In this document: in pieces, positions 47,401 to 58,399 of the stretch
Position numbering within the stretch: position 1 is the first letter of the stretch
Layout: each line of letters begins with the position of its first letter
DNA from: Petrosia ficiformis
Taxonomy: Eukaryota > Porifera > Demospongiae > Haplosclerida > Petrosiidae
Length of the DNA stretch: 64,000 nt
NCBI GenBank assembly: GCA_947044365.1
Contig: OX345636.1
Coordinates: forward strand, 22,167,466 to 22,231,465
Direction of reading: 5' to 3'
Notes under the pieces: generated by a model
The model's input: only the letters and a program-made list of their open reading frames with translations
What the model was told of the DNA's origin: nothing
Database searches by the model: none
Program-made: the position numbers and the translations under genes

Positions 47401-50400
47401 TCAAACACATACACTTGTATGTGTACATGTACATTCAATTGCTCATCATTCTGCAATTTTGTACAGGAAGTCAATGAAATTTAGTATCCAGCTATAGTTA
47501 CGCTTCTTCTATGTCCAATTTCATTGACTTGCTGTACAAAATGGCAGAATGATGAGAACTTAAATGTTAATCATATAAACAAAATTATTTGTGAGGAAGT
47601 GTCCCTTTTTTGAAAAATTTGGTTGCATATAAATTATATATTATATGTTACAACTTACTCTCCACTCATAGTGTAAAAAGAACAGTAAAAGCAAGAAATG
47701 ACAACCTTCACAATAGTTCACATGTAGGTGCAGATATAAAACAGTTTTGAAATAAAATAGGTTTAGCTAGAAAGTAGTAGAAGAGCTAGTGCTCAATTGT
47801 TACACAGCCACTACCCTGAACTGCACTTTAAGCAGTGCTTCATCAGCAATAGCCTTGAAACAATATGAATTGTATTTCCATGTATTCATTAGCTAGAAGT
47901 CTTGGGTGGTACCTGTTTCAAATTGCCATAACTTTATAGCTGGTTAAAAGCCTTCTCAGAGCCTGTCATTATGTTTTTCTTGTATATTGTGAAGTTTGCT
48001 GGTAGCTTTTTTGAAGTGCAAATGTTTACAGTTTTCCAGAAAGTTTGTTGCACAGTCACAATATGATTATAATTATTCCCGCCTACATCAGCGAGGCTGT
48101 ATATATTGTATACATTATACACTGTATTTATTATTATAAAGGTATGTATATTTGACAGTGAATGAGAAAGGGACCTTTGGATAATATATATTTTAAGGAG
48201 CAAATGTTTAACTTTTAAACGCTTGTTATTAGGCCATTTCATACAGTGAGACAATTAAATTTGATTTATTCATGAATACTTAATTTAATTTGCTATACAA
48301 AATGATTAGCATCTAAAGGTCCCTTTTAGAGCCCACCATTACATATTATACATATAATTATTATTATCATTGCATGTATTTTGTACAGATATAATACACT
48401 GAATTACTCACTAGTCAGTTTATCAAGTAACGAAAATTTAGAATAAAGTCCTGATACTGAATCTTCTAATGTATCAACTCTATCTTCAAGTGATTGCTTC
48501 CCAAATGAATTCAACTGTCCAGACGTTGGCACAAGAGCAATGTCTAGAGAGTAATTTGTACAATCGATTGCTTGCAGTTGCCTACAAACACATTAAAAAT
48601 GGTGCGCTCAGATTACTAACACACTAAGCATGTTACTATTTCGTAAACACTGCAAAAAAAAATCAAGTTTCCATGGCAACCATTCAGTAACACACCTACA
48701 TGTAGTGTGTTAAAACATAATCTCAGCATACCATTTCTAACAGTGTGACCAACAAAAAAGGAATCCAGAATTACTTGCCATGTACTTAGAAATAAATAAA
48801 CTATTACTTTATTACTATTATAATGTCTAGGAGATCAGTAAACAGGTGAATTACAACAAAATTTGTGAAAGTGGTGAAAAACATTTCATTTGGTAGTACA
48901 GTTACTGGACTAGTCATTACGATCCAAGTAAATAGAAACTTACTAACTGAATAATTATAGTGGTGTGGTGTTAAACAGTTGAATAAAAAGATATTTCCTT
49001 CCACACAAATTCATTCACAACAACTGCAGTATACAATCACACTTGTAATTACCAATTAAAATTTTTGCAGTGCCGATTCTATTAGTGTATCAGTATGAAG
49101 ACCAACTAGAGGAAGGTACTAGTGATCTGCTATATAACAGGTTATATGCAGTACACAGATTACAGTGTATTAAACCATCATGTGATTGTAATCATCCCTT
49201 TAAAGACAATTATTTGCCCTGGATAGAACTGCACTATTTCTAGGCTATATAAAGAACTCCAGTAGAAAAAAAAAGTTTTCAATACTCAGAAGAGATATTT
49301 TTGCCAACTTCAATACCAACGGCAGACATATCTACTACAACTGTTACATTCCTACCTGTCATTTGATAATTGTATACAATAATAATCGAGAAAACATTTA
49401 CTGATCATTCTGATGTAGCTGTAGCATCTCCTCTGAAAGCTGGTTTGTGATCATGTCAAATGACAATCAACATTGCTATGGATATCATGTGATTGAAATA
49501 CACAACTGCATTCCAGTTTGTATGCCAGTCAGCCAAACCCTGCAAAAGAGCCAACTGTAATTATCCAGTATCCACAAAATCATTTCAATCTAAATGACTG
49601 CCACAACCACTGGAAATGAACGATAGCCCATACTATAATACAGTATTGGCATGGAATTATGCAATTGAAGGTTTGTTCAAAGCATAGAAAATAGAGTTCA
49701 AATTGTTATTAAAGAATCATAATTATTTCCCTGATATATATATATATGTATGTAATATATATAGTATGCTAATAGGTCCTATATACAAAATATAGGACCC
49801 CAGTTTGTGTCCGAGGATGTGATATAGCCCGAGCCTGCAAGGGCTATATCACATCCGAGGACACAAAACAAGTGTCATATATTCAGTATATAGGACCTAT
49901 TAGCATACTATATACAATATATTGTATGATGGTGACATCTCCTGCATAGTGTGCACATGTACAATATATATATATAGGACTCACCACATCAAAGGGATGA
50001 TGTCACCATCATACCATATATATATACATGTTATATATATATTATATTATATATATATATATATATAGCATGCTACCATGGCAACCGTTTGATGTGGTTA
50101 GGTCTTATATTTTTGTATATAGACCTGTGAATCTTTAATCTATCAGCATACAATATATTGTATATAGTACACTTACAGTTCTTATATAAAACAATATAAA
50201 ACCTTGGTTTAGTGTCCTCGGATGTGATATAGCCCTCGCAGGCTCGGGCTATATCACATCCTTGGACACTAAACCTCGGGTCTATATTTTTGTATATAAG
50301 ACCTGTAAGTGTACTATATATATTACATATATATAATTTTTTATAATAATTATAATTCTAACTAACCGCTTCTGTATAGAGATTTTCCAAAAACGCAGAT

Positions 50401-50478
50401 TAGTATCACTGTAAGGACGACAAGAAACGCCAGCAGAAGCTTTTTACGTCTCATTGTCCATAACACTACTCCTTCCAT
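41471..50478 (-). CDS. Golgi type II protein: sugar-epimerase-like domain fused to a glycosyltransferase-like domain
   Basis: Three coding exons: 50367-50478 (ATG at 50478), 48412-48570 (acceptor could be 48581, but phase favours 48570) and 41471-43065 (stop 41471-41473). The N-terminus is MEGVVLWTMRRKK then LLLAFLVVLTVILICVFG, a signal anchor with cytosolic basic residues. Next comes a stem with a probable coiled coil (SLEDRVDTLEDSVSGLYSKF). Domain 1 begins VGSNVVIIGASSFLGSRIA (NAD-binding Rossmann, epimerase type) and includes YLYGLNVAVLKVDGVYGPW, as in UDP-glucuronate 4-epimerases. The expected YxxxK active-site pair is not visible (QKAWLRTFEL lies at that position). Domain 2 runs from about FRFMSQWFLSAQKIRAH to the end, with FVHKGDFGGWSSNDARF, VLTDIRDVKLFGNPF (a DxxD metal-site-like motif) and FYNAGIVGGTR, resembling nucleotide-sugar transferases. 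Intron 1 contains the hairpin array 49763-50315. I infer a Golgi glycan-modifying enzyme; the substrate is unknown. Confidence 0.85.
43100..44105. other. Intron of the epimerase/GT gene, upper part
   Basis: Between the 41471-43065 and 48412-48570 exons. Plus-strand frame 43748-44059 (LPNYQMLSKQTLNEIQQFCG) looks partly protein-like and may belong to the transposase relic that follows at 44112. Otherwise AT-rich with TACATGTA motifs. Confidence 0.35.
44112..44381 (+). pseudogene. N-terminal helix-turn-helix part of a DDE transposase
   Basis: An ATG-started frame (MPKRKRVKSTSKSI) continues into KKTAEATGFSERTVNRVLLE, then KRKLDGSSFTSPNKSY and DVDAFEI, then stops. I recognise the pattern 'TG.SE.TV.RI..E......SP.K......VD.FD' as the N-terminal DNA-binding region of a Tc/mariner-related (DDE_3) protein common in invertebrates. 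The catalytic half is absent. It is embedded in opposite orientation in the large intron of the epimerase/GT gene. It may be an orphan exon of a mobile element. Confidence 0.55.
44400..46015. other. Intronic stretch without recognised genes
   Basis: AT-rich, several short frames on both strands but none with family signal. Lies in the epimerase/GT intron. Confidence 0.4.
46022..46080. repeat. Small foldback repeat
   Basis: CAGGAAATATGGTTATAGACACACA and, after a short loop, TGTGTGTGTCTATTACAATATTTCCTG form an imperfect hairpin of about 26-bp arms. Non-coding. Confidence 0.75.
47442..47556. repeat. Foldback element with 40-bp arms
   Basis: 47442-47481 and 47517-47556 are reverse complements with a few mismatches (CTCATCATTCTGCAATTTTG... 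/ ...AAAATGGCAGAATGATGAG), loop 35 nt. In the epimerase/GT intron. Confidence 0.85.
49763..50315 (-). repeat. Two more foldback hairpins, inverted relative to the 38-kb array
   Basis: Hairpins at 49763-49909 and 50166-50315. The first is nearly the same as those at 38302-39047, with the linker (ATGATGGTGACATCTCC, TGCATAGTGTGCACATGT, GGACTCACCACATCAAAGGG) in reverse orientation. The second has drifted (AGTACACTTACAG ends) but keeps the inner GGATGTGATATAGCCCTCGC core. Located in intron 1 of the epimerase/GT gene, about 50 bp from exon 1. Confidence 0.9.
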
Positions 50479-50599
50479 GGCACTTGCGAGCTCAGTCAGC
50501 TCACGCTTCATTCAATTAAGCCTAAAATTGAACTTCATTACACTCTTTAAGAGGTTAAGAGGAATTACGGCATAATACTCAAATGATCACGAATAATCA

Positions 50600-50945
50600 C
50601 TTTCAAACACTCGCCGCCTTGCTGCTTTCCTATAGCTAACGAAGCATGTTTTTTTTTGGTATCTACAGCTTACCTAGATGGTCTTCTGTCTAACTAAGTC
50701 AGTTAAAAGTCACTGCTATTTAAAATCCAGAAGTTATGCAGGGGAGTATAGAGGTGGGCGTTGCCCGTGGAAGTACTAAATTTTGCCTTACTCTCTTCCT
50801 GCTGATAACGAAGCATAAATTTAACATCAATGGCTTGCTTAACAACTCTTCTTTACAACAAAGTAAGTTAGAATTTGAGTCTTATAAAAATGTATAGAAA
50901 TTAGATATTAAAATACTCCGCCCACTTCCAGCTTTAGTTACGTTA
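50600..50945. repeat. Dispersed repeat (partner at 8495-8930)
   Basis: Parallel order of conserved words with 8495-8930 (CAAACACTCGCC, CTTGCTGCTTTCC, AACGAAGCAT twice, CCGCCCACTTCC). Lies immediately 5' of the epimerase/GT gene and may overlap its promoter. Confidence 0.6.
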
Positions 50946-51826
50946 ACATGCTAAAGACAAAATTAATAAGAATAGACGGTGAGCTTTAAATAGAATAATT
51001 TTGCTGAGTACACAAATCAGGAGGTATGGACAATGACACTTGAACAGCACTGGCTGGCTGCTTGGGTTTACAGAATAGCAAGGATGTGTTGCTGTAGCAT
51101 TGCTTCTTTTCCTTGTCCCTCTGAAACACATTTTTCAGGGAATTTAGAAGCAGTACATTGAAAATGATTTCAAAACTTAGTGAAACCTACTGTTGAATTG
51201 GGTATGGTTCAATGATTGCCCACCTACATGGGTAGGGTATTGTTTGTAGTAAAGCATTGCTGCTGCAATGTTGCCAATAAATGCCCTTGTCACATTTGCT
51301 TCCACCTCAGCACTATAGTGTTTAGGCACAGGAAACAGATCTGGTAGTCATCGCATCTTCCTCTAATTTTTCAATATTTTTTTCTTTACACAGACTTCTT
51401 CATATTTAAGCCACAAAATCCATCATAGTTGTCATCCATTCCCAAAGCTTCTTCTAGTTGTCTGTAAGGTCGTTAATGTATCGGAGGTGTAAAGGGTCTT
51501 CATCACTGTCATTTTCAAACAAAAATTTCATCAACAGTTGATGTAGATGGCAATGAAGAAATGTTGTTTTCCACTTCTTTAGTGATTCGGCTTACTCTTA
51601 TTAGAACACACAGCGAATAAGTTTCACTAACTTCATTGTCAGTCAACCTATGTGGGTTCAGACATTTGGAGACTCCCGGAGTTATCGAATTTTCATCTAC
51701 TTCTACAGCTCTCAAGCTCTCAAGCTTGATGCTGGAGTTACAATTCTTGATGTTACTATCACTTTCAACTTATCCTTATGGTCAAGAACTTCATCTTCAT
51801 ATAATTCAACATTTCTGAATTGACAT

Positions 51827-52260
51827 GTGGATAGCTACGTTTCCCTCGAATACAAACAGTTTTCGAAATTCTCTGTAAGGTCGTTTGACATGAAGTCCAT
51901 CTGTTGGATCTGTCACAAGGTTGCTGTTTCCACTCACTCTAAAGAGTGTAGTAAGCCACATGTTCTGTACTTTTATATTTGCTGTGGAATTGATGGATGT
52001 TCTAGAACCTACTGCAACTTTTATTCATTCAAGAAACATCGAGGGAATCTTCATCTTCTTGTTTTAAACCGTCCACAAAACAATCAGGACAGTATACATT
52101 TTCACTGCCTAAAGGAGTTTGTTTCCGTTGTGAAAAGACTAACCTATAGCTAAGGACTGTCGTTTCTGCAAAGAAAGGGCACCTGGAGTCAATTTGTCGC
52201 AAGAAAAAGAGAAGCCAGGAGGAAAAATCCTTTTGAAGTGGTTAACACTATGTTCCCATA
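51827..52260 (+). pseudogene. C2H2-like zinc-finger ORF fragment, probably transposon-derived
   Basis: A frame from 51827 to 52150 reads CWICHKVAVSTHSKECSKPH then FYICCGIDGCSRTYCNFYSF, KKHRGNLH: a C-x4-C...H-x4-H finger of the atypical sort seen in invertebrate mobile-element proteins. After the stop at 52150 another frame (FVARKREARRKNPFEVVN) may continue it. On the other side of the hairpin 52454-52560, at 52592-52849, a frame MSKPGLHRASCQMCLSMLCE...IKDLVRQG recalls the following part of such proteins. Non-functional as it stands. Confidence 0.4.
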
Positions 52261-52453
52261 CTCTGTAGTCAAACATATTCTAAGTCAGGGCCCTCTAGTT
52301 GTGTAATTTGGAATTGGATAGTGTTGCACACAGGGTGTCAAATAACGGTGCGCTAGTGCGCAAAAAGACACCTAATGGTAAGATATACGCCACCAACTGC
52401 AACCATATTTGTAGTAATAGTTAACATAAATGCACACCAAGTAATTTTGTGAT

Positions 52454-52560
52454 AGTTAAACCATAGAAACGAGTGTTTATGTGGATTTAATCACCTGAGA
52501 GTTACAGGCTGTAACTCAAAGGTGATTAAATCACATAACTCTCGTTTCTATGGTTTAACT
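52454..52560. repeat. Foldback element with ~52-bp arms
   Basis: Arms 52454-52507 (AGTTAAACCATAGAAACGAG...) and 52509-52560 (...CTCGTTTCTATGGTTTAACT) pair almost throughout, including AGGTGATTAAATCAC and GAGTTACAG at the tip. Practically no loop. It seems to split the zinc-finger relic into 51827-52260 and 52592-52849. Confidence 0.88.
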
Positions 52561-52591
52561 GGCTTAATGAATGCAATAGGATTAATTAGGC

Positions 52592-52849
52592 ATGAGCAAA
52601 CCAGGCCTTCATCGGGCTTCATGTCAAATGTGCCTTTCCATGCTCTGCGAGGAGAACCAGTTTATTAAAGAAAGCATCAAAGATCTCGTTAGGCAAGGTG
52701 TAATTGTTTCTAGTTCTCTGATCAAGTCTACTATGGATCAAGTCGAGGGAGAGTGTGACGAAGTTTTGCTAGGGGCAAGTCAGCTGTATGAGACTACCAG
52801 TACCTGTGAAGGCCAAGAAGAAACGAATGTTTCTGACGATACACTATGA
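52592..52849 (+). pseudogene. Second part of the zinc-finger transposon relic
   Basis: 85 codons starting MSKPGLHRASCQMCLSMLCE and continuing with a helical stretch (FIKESIKDLVRQGVIVSSSL) and an acidic end. No start context of note. Interpreted as the piece following 51827-52260 after the hairpin insertion; could also be an exon of an unseen gene. Confidence 0.35.
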
Positions 52850-53014
52850 GAATATTGTTTATCCACAACGCTGTTAAGTGAGACTGTACAAATTATACAA
52901 TGAAAAGTATCCAATTCGAAGCAGTGAAACTACAAGATTCTTTAGTGCTCATTTAGATGAATGAACAGCTTATCATGTCTCTAACTGGCCATACCCAAAC
53001 AAAAGGGGTACTTC

Positions 53015-55311
53015 TGGTGCTGGGCGATAGTATCAATAGTTGCAATAGACGCGCTAAAAAAATTCACTATCACGATCGCAATAGTTAACTCTTTTACTAT
53101 CGATCACCACGTGTTTCTTTTGATGAGCGCATGTGCACAAAAGAAATGTGTGCGTTTGCGTTGATTCAGCTGTAATAATTTAATTAAGCGCAGCTGTAAT
53201 AATTCTGGATAAGTGGATATGGCTGAGTTGGCTAAGAAAACAGAACTTTTACCACCTATTGGGGCAAGCAGTAAGGTGTGGGAGTATTTTGGTTTTCCTG
53301 CAAAAGATGGTATGGTATGTTACTTGTTGCTGTTGCTGACTTCGTCACTTCATGCAGCCAGAATAAATAAAAAATAAAATAATTTTTATATTATATATAT
53401 ATATATAATATAAAATAACAAATAAGATAATAAATTTATGTGTGAAATTATTAATAAATTATTATAATAATAAATTTATGTGACATTATTAGGCAAATTT
53501 ATTGAACCTGACAAAAAGCAGCGAAAAAATGTGAACTGTAAGCTGTGTCCAAAGGTGCTGAAGTACAGTGGCAATACCAGCAACATGCACTTTCATCTGG
53601 AGTCAAGCCACAAAGCAGAGTTCAAGGTTTTACAGCAATCTGAGAAACACAAAGATACAGGAAATAACATACAGCAGACTGTCAAGGGCATGCTACAACA
53701 AACAACACCATTGTTAAGAGACACACTTACACAATCAGTCTGCTATTTTGTTGCAAAAGATATGCAGCCAATTGACACAATTAATGATAAAAGATTTCGG
53801 GCAATGATTAAAAAGTTTGAACCACGCTACACTCCTCCAGACAGAAAAACCCTTTCAACAAAATACTTGTCCCAAATTTATGAAATCGAAAAGAAACGTG
53901 TCAGCAGTCTTCTAGGATCAGCTCAACACTATGCATGTACAACTGATATATGGACTTCAAGAGCTCAGCATGCATATACATGTATTAGTTTGACAGTTCA
54001 TTAACCTTGCCACAGATTTCTCTTTACAGAGCCACTTGTTGAATTTCCAGACTCTCATTCGGGAGTAAACATTGCTGAAGAAATTGACAAAAGTCTTCAA
54101 AAGTGGAGTCTTCCTTTGGATAGGCTAGTAGTGTTCACAACAGACAATGGCAGTAATATCGTGGTTGCTGTAGATGAACTCGAGTGTACACGTTTTCCAT
54201 GCTTCAGTCACTGTCTCAACTTAGCTGTAGAAAAAGCCTCCTCCATTCCAGAAATCTCAAGGGTTGTTGCTCGATGTCGTCGCTTGGTGTCTCACTTCCA
54301 CCATTCTTCCAAAGATATGTATGTATTGAAACAAAAGTAAGTAGATCTTTGTCATAAACAGCAAAACCTCATCCAGGATGTCACCACTAGATGGAACTCA
54401 TCATATTACATGATTTCAAGAATCATTGAACAACAACAGCCATTGTGTGCGGCATTGCTGGAGGTGAAAAGAACTGACCTTTTTCCATCAGAAGAGGAAT
54501 TTTCATCCATGAAAGTCTATATTGAAGTGATGAAGCCAATGGTTACTATCACTGAAGCCATTGGTGCTCAACAGTGGGTGACCATATCCACACTTAGACC
54601 TCTTCTTCATAAACTACACCTAATTGAGAAATCCAATGACAAAAGGTTAGCTAAGAAGATGAAATCAGAAATACGTACTAACCTGTGCACACGGTATTCA
54701 GATGACCTACTTTACTTTCTAAAGCAGCATTCCTTGATCCTCGTCTGAAAACTCTACCTTTTCTGTCTTCTACTGAAACAGAGGAACTCTATAAATACAT
54801 CCAAAAAAGTACATTAGAAGGACCTCCTGCAACCAAAAAGGCAAAAGGTGAACATGATTATTAATGATGTGATGCATCCTGATGAATCAGATGAACAACA
54901 ACTTACCATGACTCTTGAACAAAAATCATTAGCAGAACTTTCTATGTACTTGTCAGAACCAGAAGTTACTGAATATCTTTTGCTCTGGTGGAAAATGAAC
55001 AGTTTTCCATATCCTATTTTTCTAAACTGGCGAAAAAAATATTTGCCAATACCAGCTACATCCGTGCCCTCAGAAAGGGCCTTCAGTACTGCTGGGACAA
55101 AAAAAGAGCTTACCTTCAACCATCATCAGTAAACATGTTAGTGTTTCTGTCAGAAAATCTTCCTTAAAACTCTTGAACACAGAACTTTAAATGTCACTTG
55201 GGTTAAATTATTTAATTATTAACATTATTAAAATTAATCTATCGTGATAGTATTCACTATCAAGATACTTTTGCAACTATCGATTGCAATAGTGATAGTC
55301 GCCCAGCACTA
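53015..55311 (+). mobile_element. hAT element, copy 3 (BED type), nearly full length
   Basis: Terminal repeats TGGTGCTGGGCGATAG / CGCCCAGCACTA with subterminal repeats of CAATAGTTGCAATAG / CTATTGCAATCGATAG type. Flanking sequences GGTACTTC and GTACCTTC look like an 8-bp duplication that has since mutated. Length about 2.3 kb, including BED finger, RNase H core and dimerisation end, so this was an autonomous-type copy. A different family from 6677 and 29906. Confidence 0.85.
53219..55132 (+). pseudogene. BED-finger hAT transposase (ZBED-like), disrupted
   Basis: ATG at 53219 (MAELAKKTELL, SSKVWEYFGFPAKD), intron 53310-53492 that splices in phase to GKFIEPDKKQRKNVNCKLCP, then a BED zinc finger (C-x2-C ... 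HFHLESSHK). Next: IWTSRAQHAYTCISLT, stop at 54002; then VFTTDNGSNIVVAVD and CFSHCLNLAVEK (54116-54340), stop; DVTTRWNSSYYM, then LLHKLHLIEKSND (54375-54748), then LLLWWKMNSFPYPIFLNW, YLPIPATSVPSERAFSTAG (54848-55100) and a broken end. At least three disruptions. Domain order is complete. Confidence 0.88.
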
Positions 55312-55736
55312 GTACCTTCATAAAAGAGAATCAGTGACCAACTGCTACAAGAGACTTCCACTGTTCTAAACAGTAAGAAAAAGATGTCTACCATAGACTA
55401 GGAAGAAAAAGAGAAGTCACTTAATTATAAAATGGAGATTCCTTTTGAAAAAGAGAACAAGTCACCTAATGCTGGTTTGGAAATTCCTAATGTGAAAGAA
55501 TGTATGCCTTTTGCTTTCAAATCACTTCTTCAAATATAACTTTCAATATATTTTTCTTATCAATTTCTTTAATCAAGTGGGTGGGGTGGATATTTAAGTT
55601 GGAACTTATTAACCTCATATGAGGTGGTTATGTGCATATAAATACTTCATTAACGGCGAAACATCAAAGAGAATTATTCATATCATAATCAAAGCATAAC
55701 TACACCCACACACATGTGCAGTTAATTTTGTAAAAA

Positions 55737-56045
55737 ATGGCTACGTTATTTCGCTTTGGATTTACAGCTACACAGAGATCTACTAGCAGTTTAGATACCA
55801 CTACTCTAGAAGACAGTGATATTAGACACATTAGCAGCACCTCCAAAAAAGAAAGGCAAAAGACACTTTCAAATAAAGTGGTGTGAAAAATGGCCGTCAA
55901 AGCTAAGGATGTAGACAGTGATACTTGTTTGTCCAGTGACTATGAACTATCCAGTATAAGTGATGACAATGACTCTGACTACGAAGGCATTGACCTGTCA
56001 GATGATTCAGAGCCTGATTTGGAGAATGATATAAATCAGGAATAG
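55737..56045 (+). pseudogene. Acidic N-terminal fragment, probably of a transposon ORF
   Basis: Starts at ATG 55737 (MATLFRFGFTATQRSTSS), has a TGA at about 55885, then runs into an Asp/Ser-rich stretch (LSSDYELSSISDDNDSDYEG, LSDDSEPDLENDINQ). Family unclear. The acidic tract resembles the N-terminus of several transposases. Confidence 0.35.
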
Positions 56046-56439
56046 TCATGTTTCTTCAAAAAATTTATTATTGATATTATTATAAACCTGTAAAAGGAAA
56101 CAAATAATACTATTAAATATAGTGTTCAACGCTCACCAAAATATTTCTCAAAATATTTCTTTAAATGGGATGCAGTGAGCAAGTATGCTCACCATATTAA
56201 TTTTCTTATGTGAAACCCTGGGTGCACGACGACCAGTTCTCAAACCTCCACACTATGTTATGTCTCAGCCATTGGTGACCACATACCGGTTATGGGAACT
56301 TCAAAACTTAAGCTACATTAAGACCTTCATCCTCACCTGTTGAAGTCCTTTTTAATGTGTCTACTCTACACCATCTCAACTTAATTGGTAGAAGTAGGAT
56401 CGTCACACATGATATTAATGTATGACGTTTAATTTAGAA

Positions 56440-56945
56440 TCAGACATTTGGAAGACTACGTCAGGCCAGTCACAAACTGTGTAAAACAATTTACAGAGCT
56501 GTTCCAGCCTGATTTGGGCTGTGTAAGCCCCGTTTCGGTACCTGGAAGATCTGAATCAAGCCTATGATGAAGGTATAAAAAGGAGTCTGGGCATTCAATG
56601 ACTATGGTACACCTGTGGTTCTTGTTCGTAAAGCTCTTCAGCCAAATGAGAATCAAACTATGAGTATGTGGTCACTATTCGGTCACTGTTAATCCACAGT
56701 TGGATACTCACAACCAACCACTACTCCTTCCGGACGATTTAGTATGAAAACTCAGTGGTGGCGACTACTTTACAAAGATTGATTTGGCCAATGCCTACAA
56801 CATGATTTGAATAGCACCTGAAACCCAAAAACGGCTTGCACTCACTACTCACCGAGGTGTTCTACTGCAAACACGGTTACAATTTGGAATCAGTTCAGCC
56901 CATGGCTATTTCCAAATAATCATGGAAAGGATAACCTGCAAGGGG
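56440..56945 (+). pseudogene. Ty3/gypsy reverse transcriptase fragment
   Basis: Broken frames: ILEDLNQ-like YLEDLNQAYDEGIKRSLGIQ (about 56538-56600), VCGHYSVTVNPQLDTHNQPL and LPDDLV (56660-56745), GGDYFTKIDLANAYNMI (56755-56810, with the first catalytic Asp), APETQKRLALTTHRGVLLQT and FGISSAHGYFQIIME (56815-56930). It stops before the Y/F-x-D-D box. The opposite orientation of the integrase fragment at 58400-59170 shows these are pieces of different insertions or of a rearranged one. Confidence 0.85.
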
Positions 56946-57039
56946 GTAAGAAAGGGGGGTGCCAAGTGTGCTGTAGCACCCCTTTTTTTCAGTGCTGGTA
57001 AGTACTGCATTTCATTTTAAATCATTAATCCAATGACAA

Positions 57040-57970
57040 GAATTGCCTTTGCGTGGTCACAATAGTGACATTTCTGGTAATCTCCATCAGTTGCTCCTTC
57101 TTCGAACTGAGGATGATGCATGCCTGGAGAGTGGCTGGCCAACAATGAATATACTTCTCCAGCTACTGTTAATGAGATAATTGCCCTAATGGGTCAAAAC
57201 ATTCTTCGAGGAATGCTGGAAGAAATTAGGGCAAACTTGCTGATGAAGCTACTGATGTTTCTAACAATGAGCAAATTAGCATATCAATTTGATGGGTTGA
57301 TTTTAATTATGCTATTCATGAAGACACACTCTGCCTTGTCCAACTGGAAAACACTAAAGCTACAACATTGTTTACTGTTATTAAAGATTTCCTGATTCGA
57401 TGCTCTTTACCTATCACCTTTTGTAGGGGACAAGCATTCCATAGACAAGGCAACATGAGCGGGTTTCGCAATGGAGTACAAGCACTCATGAAAAAGGAAT
57501 CAAGTCAAGCTCTCTCTACTCTACATTCACGTGTTCAACAAGCCCTCAAAGCAATGTTTTTTACTTCAAATTGCAACGCACTGGGTCTCTGCAGAGTATA
57601 CTGACTAACTACAAACTGCATTGAGTGAAATTCAGCAGGGAAGTGATGAATATGCTGCCAAGGGAAGGGGCCTGCTGAGCTAGATGGAATTTTTTGCTAC
57701 CTTTTTCGGTTTAAAACTTGGTGTATTGGTATTCTCTTCAGCAGAAATGTTTTCGTCTAACTTACAAGCCAAAAATATAACTGTCCAGGAAGCAACTGCT
57801 GGAGCTGATTTACTAATTTCTCGAATGAAATCACTCGAGACAGATTCAGTCTTTTTTATGATGAAGTTCAGAAAGAGTCTAGCACTCTAACATAAGAACC
57901 AACTCTTCTACGGTATCGAAAATTGCCTAAAAGATACGATAATGGTGCAAGTCCTCATCATTATCTGTTG
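57040..57970 (+). pseudogene. hAT-like transposase of the DUF4371/ZMYM type, decayed
   Basis: Frames in order: SGNISGNLHQLLL-like start (about 57068), YTSPATVNEIIALMGQNILR (57145-57210), ...NNEQ..., FTVIKDFLIRCSLPITFCRG, QAFHRQGNMSGFRNGVQAL (57370-57490), KKESSQALSTLHSRVQQAL, FFATFFGLKLGVLVFSSAEM (57687-57745), KNITVQEATAGADLLISRMK, and an RYRKLPKRYDNG-like block at 57905-57945. This order matches TTF/DUF4371 hAT proteins (ZMYM1-like) that I recall. Stops and frame changes throughout. Confidence 0.75.
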
Positions 57971-58399
57971 TAACTTGAGAGTTGATTGTACACAATAGAT
58001 ATAGACCAGTGCTATACGGTACAAAAGCAACTCCGAGATGTTAAGTGATTCACACGCAAAAAGTAATAAGGGACACTAAATAAAAGATACACAGAATAAT
58101 CTCACAAAAAGGCCTACAACAAAACTATCAACTCAGAACTCGAAATAATTAACAACTGAACTGAACTAACAACACATCACGTTATATACCCACAAGTTAT
58201 TATAGTTAATTAAGTAAATCCCAGTTACCACATTCCTTCCCCTTTAAGATTGAACCATGGGAGCATATCGATATGGTCCACGGGGTTATGAGTACAGGTA
58301 GATCGACATAGTGGTTGGTTTGGTGTACTGCTAGACAGTACGTACTACTGGTGGTCACAGAGTTCTGATTATTATGGGAAGTGCTTGGTCCCGAGGATC

